A stretch of 64,000 nt of DNA. Origin: Vicia villosa. Lineage: Eukaryota; Streptophyta; Magnoliopsida; Fabales; Fabaceae. The notes beneath the pieces are model-generated. The model was not told the origin of the DNA. It saw only the letters and a list, made by a program, of their open reading frames with translations, and did no database searches. Below, in pieces: positions 58,301 through 64,000 of this stretch. Positions within the stretch are counted from its first letter, which is position 1; each line of letters begins with the position of its first letter. The translations under genes and the position numbers were made by a program. The stretch is from positions 78,094,364-78,158,363 of the forward strand of contig NC_081184.1 of the NCBI RefSeq assembly GCF_029867415.1. The letters are read 5' to 3'.

Positions 58301-58320
58301 AAAGTCCTAACCCGGACTTT
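58301..58320 (+). other. Leader hairpin of E6
   Basis: AAAGTCC (58301-58307) pairs with GGACTTT (58314-58320) around the loop TAACCC, about 165 nt after the primer-binding site. E5 has AATCC/GGATT around the same loop. Confidence 0.55.
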
Positions 58321-59199
58321 TGTGAGTAACTTGAGATAGGAGGTGGTAAGACCAATAGTTGCATGTCAGGAGCGATCCTTAACATGAGCATCATATGGTG
58401 GAACCCCAATCAGTGGAGGCCTCATGGAAGGTAGTAGATGTTGTTACGAGCTATCGTAAGAACGCTATTATTTTCAATAGTGAGTGTCCGTAGAAGCTGA
58501 ATGACCTAGAACCCTTTTAACCCATCTAAGCCTTTTTTAGGATGTAGCGCAGAAACAAGTTCAAGTACTAATTTGTTCTTGTTGTCATGCGATGCTACGC
58601 TCAGACGAGGTCTTTTTAGGAATATTATTGGTGCCCATGAGCAATTGTGTGTGCTGGTAGTATCCGATAGAAGATTGAAAACTCTGGGAACCTTTGTAGA
58701 ACCCGTTTGGCAGGTACAAAATTCCCTAGTACATACCTTTGTGGGTTGTTCTTAATCTTGACTCCATGCTCGTGACTTTGAACCTTGTTTGTGTGACCCT
58801 GTGAGACCTTGATTATGATGGATACATAAACCATGCATTCGTTTGATTTCTAAGGAACTTATAGGTCTTTCTTTGTAAACATCATAAGTTTCATCAAACT
58901 CAATGGATCTTGGGTGTTGATGGGGTGAAAACCCTAATCCACCAAAATGGATGATTGATCTTGATGATAACTTGATCAATGCTTTGATCCAATTTAGGAT
59001 TTACGTCCTTCATGCTTTGATGTTTACAAATTAATAACTTGAATTCTTTGAAAATCAAACAACATTGCATTTGCATTGCATCATTTGCATATTTCATGCA
59101 TTTATCCAGGTTGTCCAGAAAACTTATTCTTGTCTGTCTCCATCTTCAGAGCCGTCTATCTACCGTCAAGCTGATTCCTCAACACATTGAACTAGAAAC

Positions 59200-59841
59200 A
59201 TGTATCTGAAGAGTATGGAAGAACTTCAACAAGACCAAGAGTTGCTAAGAGCAGAGGTTAGCCAGTTGAAAATACAGATGGATCAGATTATGGAAACCCT
59301 GCAAGTCTTGTTGAAGAGAGAATGCAACTTTCCTCCGATTATTACAAAGCAAGTGGATACTCATTTAGCCTTTTCCGTTGCTACTTCAAATCAAGGGCAA
59401 CCATCTGTTATGTCATGTGATTCATATTTTGGAGTAGAGAAGGAAACACCTGTTTGCTTTCCTCAATCAGTGCTTCGTAGGACTCTGCATCAACGTCCAT
59501 TGTCTGTTCCTTCTCAAGGTAACAAAAAGCAGAAACAAGATCGGAATCGTGATAGGACTCACTTTGATCCTATTCCTATGTCATACACTGAACTGTATCC
59601 TACTTTGGTCCGAAAAGGGTTAATTACAACAAGAGCCATGCCTCCTCCTCGAAACCCTCCCTCAATAGGATTTCGGCCTGATCTTCATTGTGAGTTTCAT
59701 CAGGGTGGTGCTGGCCATGATTTAGAACATTGTTATGCTTTGAAGACCTTGGTGCAAGAGTTGGTTAGATCAAAGATGCTATCTTTCAGGGATATGGGTC
59801 CTAACGTTGTCACTAATCCTTTGCCAGATCAAAGTGGCTGA
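59200..59841 (+). CDS. Gag-like protein of E6 (short, non-autonomous)
   Basis: A 213-codon frame starts MYLKSMEELQQDQELLRAEV, a coiled-coil-like N-terminus (about residues 4-45). A linker with PMSYTELYPTLVRKGLI (about 126-144) follows. Near residues 164-195 is the Ogre/Tat Gag signature CEFH...GHDLEHCYALK...V. It ends 5' of where protease and RT should be, and none follow. Ogre Gag builds the particle; a Gag-only frame in an otherwise pol-less element may either be a leftover or supply a partial capsid protein. It is open throughout, in contrast to the E1 remnant. The start is the first ATG, about 1.05 kb after the primer site. Confidence 0.6.
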   Translation: MYLKSMEELQQDQELLRAEVSQLKIQMDQIMETLQVLLKRECNFPPIITKQVDTHLAFSVATSNQGQPSVMSCDSYFGVEKETPVCFPQSVLRRTLHQRPLSVPSQGNKKQKQDRNRDRTHFDPIPMSYTELYPTLVRKGLITTRAMPPPRNPPSIGFRPDLHCEFHQGGAGHDLEHCYALKTLVQELVRSKMLSFRDMGPNVVTNPLPDQSG

Positions 59842-61904
59842 AGACAAGTCAAAGCCAGATGGTCTCCTAAAGCCAAGTGTTTCAGACAGGATAGCTCATC
59901 CTTGTTGCTGATTAATCACTAGGCCTTTGTTTCTTTACTGTTTGCATTTCCTTCATTGTATATTTTGCTTTCAATCTTTGTTTGTTCCTGAATGTTAACT
60001 TTAATGAAATGAGCATTGCATATTTTGAATTCATTCACATCTACTACTATGTTTATGCCTTCTTTTACAAAATTTTCTTCCATTTGCTTTCTCTATCAAA
60101 CTTGTGTTTTATGCAAAGATTGGAGGGAGGATGATGACAACGAAATACCCAAGTTGTTGATTTGTATGCTTTCAAATAAAACTTTGTTGATGATGTACAG
60201 GCATTATTTCAATTCCGAAACACTGGAGAAATAAGGAAGTTAATCCCTTGTCAACCCCTTTGAGCCTTCGAAGTAGGAGTTTCTTTCTGTACGAAAAAAC
60301 CCGCATTTTAAACCTGGGGCAGGGTAGTTCTCAGTTAATTTGGTTGTGCATTCTATTTTAAGAGAATCATTCAGTACACCTTTCAACAAAGGTTTCAATC
60401 ACAAGCTTTCCTCTGCACACATCAAAGAAGTGTTGGATATGTCAATCAAAAGCCAATGATGGTTCATCAATCAATAAGCAAGGCAGTCACTATCTTTCAA
60501 AAAAAAAATAGAATCAAAGAAAAGCCTGCTAAGTCAAGACCAAAAATGACTTAGGCAAAAACAAGGTCATCCCGCTGACTGTAACTTCAAAAATAAACAG
60601 TTCAGGCAAAAGTTAGGGATATCAAAAGAAAAAGATGAAAAAAGAGAAGTCAATAAATTCCTAAACAACACAATGTTGTGACTACCAAAAGGAAGAAGTG
60701 ACTGCCATCTCAAAAGTTCTATTTGCTTGTGAAACTATCATTATCAAAGGTGCAAATCCAGGAGTCTCTTGGAACTTGAATGCATAAGTTGAATTGACTG
60801 AGTGTTAGGACTGGAGATCATCACGAAGATGGGATGGGTACAATCAAATTTTGAGCCTTATATCCTTTGTTTCTAAAACCGTGAACCTGACCACGTTACA
60901 ACCTTTAAAAGACCTAATTGAAGCAAGGTTTATTTTGAAAGCATACTACAACAAGGTTGCGTAACCTGACTCCCATGAGATTTTCCAATCATCTGTTTTG
61001 ATATCATTTGTTTGCTTTATCCATCACTTTGATTATCTTAACCTTTGTGTTTTGACCAGTGATTCCATTTGCTTTACATCAATAACATCATTCCAATAAT
61101 GACTTTGGTTTCAAAAATATGCTTTGAGCATTGCATTAAAATTACCATTCTTGAATGAACATTTTATTTGCAAGTAAGCACTCATCTTTCAGGAAGTTCA
61201 AACAGTCGAGAAACTTGATCAGTGATCCTATCAGGGGCACGTTACTTCAAGATCCTGTTGTTCAGACGTCCAATCAAGTTTTGTTGATCAGAATATCATT
61301 TCAAGACTTATACTGGGGCAAGCCATCCCAACATGTATTTCAAGAATTGAAGCCATGATCAGTTCATCCCCAGTACAATTCAACTGAAGCCATGATCAGT
61401 TAACTTGCAACAATTAGTCAATCAGGGGCAATCTTCTTCATCAATCCCCAAGCAGTTTATCAGTCCTTCCCAAAAGGATCATCAGTTTGATACAGTTACC
61501 AATGTAATAGGAGTGTGTTTAAGCATCTTCTTCCCAAGCAGAGTTGGCAGAGTTCCCGTATTGAGGAATCAGAGTTCCAATCTTGCCTCACAAAAGAGTC
61601 TACCTCAGTTGTCACAAATAATTGTATTGCATTTATCATTCGTCATGCATAGAAAGATTCAACATCATGCATTGAAACAAAATTCATGCTCATTTGCATC
61701 TTTCCGAGGTCCTGTTGTTATCAACATCTTACCTTGAGATCAGAGTCCAACTTACTTGGCACCTATCCAAAACAGATACTTGTTTGTCTTCTCCGTCTAG
61801 TGTTGTTCCTAGATGTATCCTTTCTTCATTCAGTTCCATTCCTGGATGTTATGATTTCTCTCTCTTCTTTCAGTGCCATTCCTGAAAGATTTCCACCATG
61901 GTTT

Positions 61905-62590
61905 ATCTTGGTTCCCTTCAATCATGTTTTATCTTGATTGCCTCCGATCATGCTTTATCCTGATCGCTTACACCATGTTTTATCTTGGTTCCCTTCAATC
62001 ATGTTTTATCTTGATTGCCTCCGATCATGCTTTATCCTGATCGCTTACACCATGTTTTATCTTGGTTCCCTTCAATCATGTTTTATCTTGATTGCCTCCG
62101 ATCATGCTTTATCCTGATCGCTTACACCATGTTTTATCTTGGTTCCCTTCAATCATGTTTTATCTTGATTGCCTCCGATCATGCTTTATCCTGATCGCTT
62201 ACACCATGTTTTATCTTGGTTCCCTTCAATCATGTTTTATCTTGATTGCCTCCAATCATTCTTTATCCTGATCGCTTTCGACCATGTTTTATCTTGGTGA
62301 CCTTCAATCATGTTTTATCTTGATTGTCTCCGATCATGCTTTATCCTGATCGCTTTCACTATGTTTTATCTTGGTTACCTTCAATCATGTTTTATCTTGA
62401 TTATCATTTGATGCTTCTTCGTTCATGCTTTATCTTGAATGTCTCTGATACATTCTTCTCAAGATCCAATCATGTTTTATCTTGATTGCCCTTAACATTA
62501 TTCATTCATGATTTATCTTGAATGCCTCATATATTCTCTCCTCGAAGTCCGATCATGTTTTATCTTGATTGCCTTTGTTGTGTATCTTCC
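61905..62590 (+). repeat. 77-bp higher-order tandem array in E6 interior
   Basis: Subunits of about 26 bp built on ATCATGTTTTATCTTGATTG, with alternative endings (TTGGTTCCCTTCA, TTGATTGCCTCCG, CTGATCGCTTACA), are arranged in a 77-bp three-subunit unit. About four near-identical units occupy 61930-62250, then the array decays into irregular single subunits to about 62590. It sits before the 3' LTR, as the 44-bp array does in E1. Confidence 0.85.
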
Positions 62591-63085
62591 TTTCCAAATT
62601 CATTCTCGTTTTACTCTTGAATGATTTTTGATGTGGGTTTCAGAGATCTTTCATTCTGAATTTCTCTGTTGATCTTCTGTCCAGATTTCCTTTCATGTTT
62701 TACTCTTGAAAGCTTCTGTTGACTGTCTCTTTCCCTTGCGAAGTCCAGTTTTATTCCTGGGTACGCTTATCTTTTCCCCAGCTGTTTCTTTTAGTCGAGT
62801 CTATTACTCTTTCCTTTTGTTTATTCCCCTGCGGAGTTCTTGTGTAGTGTACCATGTTTCTCCATCAACAGTTTGTCTCTCGTGGCGCTATATTCCCCAC
62901 AGAGATTCGAGTCCGTCTCACATCATACAAAAAACAAAAAAAACTCCCTGCATTCATGGCATAACATATCATTGCATCAAGGGGCAAAATTCAGGTTTTT
63001 AAGTATTTAATTACCTTCTGCCACCGATATCTTGATGACTGAGTCATTCAAGTTACCTGGTTAAAGATAATTAAATAGGGGCAGC

Positions 63086-64000
63086 TGTTGTACCCTAAAT
63101 TTTGCCCCGACATTTTATCTGCATCATTTACATTTAGTATTCTTATTTTATCTAAAAAAAATCAAAAAAATTATATATAGCTCATATGCATTCAAAAAAA
63201 TTCAAAAAAAAATATATACATTCATTTCATAACATCATTTTAGAATTAATGGTATTTTTGTCTATTCTTATTAATATTTTGGGGATTTATAATTTTAATT
63301 TTAAATTCAATTTAGATATAAGTTGAGTTTTTAATTAAGATTAGTAAATCATTTTATCATATTTTTTTTTATTTTTATTATTATTATTACTTGTAGTTTG
63401 TTCTATTATGACTTTAAATAGGTGCAATAAAAAAGGTGAGGTCCAAAAGGATTGAAGGCCCACTGCATTTATCTTCAAGCCCAAATGATGAATTCATGAA
63501 GTCAATTTGAATGTCCAAAAAGCAGGTCACGGTTTATACAGCAACATTTCACCAAAATGTAATCTGCACATTCACACTTCTAGAAACGCACTACAGACAA
63601 AATGCAAAACAAACTTTCTGCCAATTCTCACAAAATCTCTCACGCGTTTCTCTTGATGCCCCTGAAAAAGTGGATCGGAAAAATGTTCATTCTTATCCTC
63701 TCATCCCTCAAATACCATACTACCCTCACTCTCACTCACCTATATATACACTCATTCAGAATCAAGCAAGGGGAGGAAGAAAAAGTGTAGAAACTCTGCC
63801 AAAATGTCATCAGAACTTCCTCCAAAATTCATATAAAAAAAATCTTCATCACTCAAACCTTCATCTTTGTACCAAAAACCTCACCATCAAAACCTACACT
63901 GCATCCTTCATCATGTTCACACCATTTTCATCTTCAAATCTCCATATGCATAAACCACATCACTAAATCTATCATCACTATACACTCCAAAACCGTCAAA
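63086..64000 (+). repeat. E6 3' LTR (5' portion; continues beyond the window)
   Basis: Identical by eye to 54883-55797, with the TATA box at 63741-63748. The remaining 2.3 kb, the target duplication and the rest of E5 lie outside the window. Confidence 0.92.

Larger units (their letters stand above)
54883..64000 (+). mobile_element. E6: young non-autonomous Ogre-like element nested in E5
   Basis: The 5' LTR 54883-58130 (3248 bp, TGTTGTACC...CCGCTACA) is followed by the primer site TGGCGACTCTGCTGGGGA (58137-58154). The interior is 4955 bp, with a polypurine tract TAGGGGCAGC before the 3' LTR at 63086. The 3' LTR runs out of the window. The 915 bp visible in both LTRs appear identical at a fixed offset of 8203. 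No pol is present; only a Gag-like segment at 59200-59841. Parts of the interior align with E1, so E1 and E6 are related non-autonomous lineages. The left target site would be ATTGG (54878-54882). Confidence 0.88.

Overview
The window is nuclear DNA of a plant, almost certainly a temperate legume of the pea/vetch/lentil group (Fabeae). The reasons are the very large Ogre/Tat-type Ty3/gypsy LTRs with a TGGCGACTCTGCTGGGG primer-binding site, Maximus/SIRE-like copia LTRs, AT-rich introns, and host genes resembling dicot cellulose synthase-like B (CslB). This identification is inference from recognised families; no search could be run. Every ORF outside the CslB exons is either a transposon protein or chance.

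Layout: (1) 1-11248, a non-autonomous Ogre-like retrotransposon (E1). Its 5' LTR is cut by the window edge, its pol-less interior carries three minisatellite arrays, and its complete 3' LTR is 3840 bp. It interrupts ORF1 of a LINE on the minus strand (11249-12445). (2) 12605-33569, the only host-gene region. It holds two tandem CslB-type genes, each with 9 exons and an intact reading frame (14316-18024, 746 aa; 26438-33066, 745 aa), plus a broken first-exon copy (13887-13981) with its own promoter. Between and around them lie a pair of inverted MITEs, a complete 5.0-kb copia element with an intact 1320-aa polyprotein (18723-23734), a hAT-like MITE, and decayed fragments. The second gene has a first intron swollen from 225 bp to 2.85 kb. 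(3) 33570-48346, a graveyard of nested elements: two inverted Ogre-like LTRs, a Maximus-like LTR, a gypsy pol scrap, a reverse copia element whose LTR is split by a solo LTR with perfect CTAAG target duplications, another gypsy LTR, and a LINE reverse-transcriptase relic. (4) 48347-64000, an Ogre-like element (E5) with a 4962-bp LTR. Its extra ORF1 is interrupted by a younger non-autonomous relative (E6), whose two LTR copies are identical as far as both can be seen.

The most interesting signals are not genes but shared structure in the Ogre-like LTRs. There are (a) a two-hairpin motif and (b) a second hairpin near the LTR end, both keeping base pairing while the stem sequences differ between families; (c) a third small hairpin in the untranslated leader just after the primer-binding site, also covarying; (d) tRNA-like A-box/B-box modules about 0.8-0.95 kb downstream of the TATA box in four different LTRs; and (e) a copy of the first 10 nt of the primer-binding site inside U5. 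Together these suggest a conserved set of cis-acting RNA elements carried by autonomous and non-autonomous Ogre relatives. This is inference from hand alignment.
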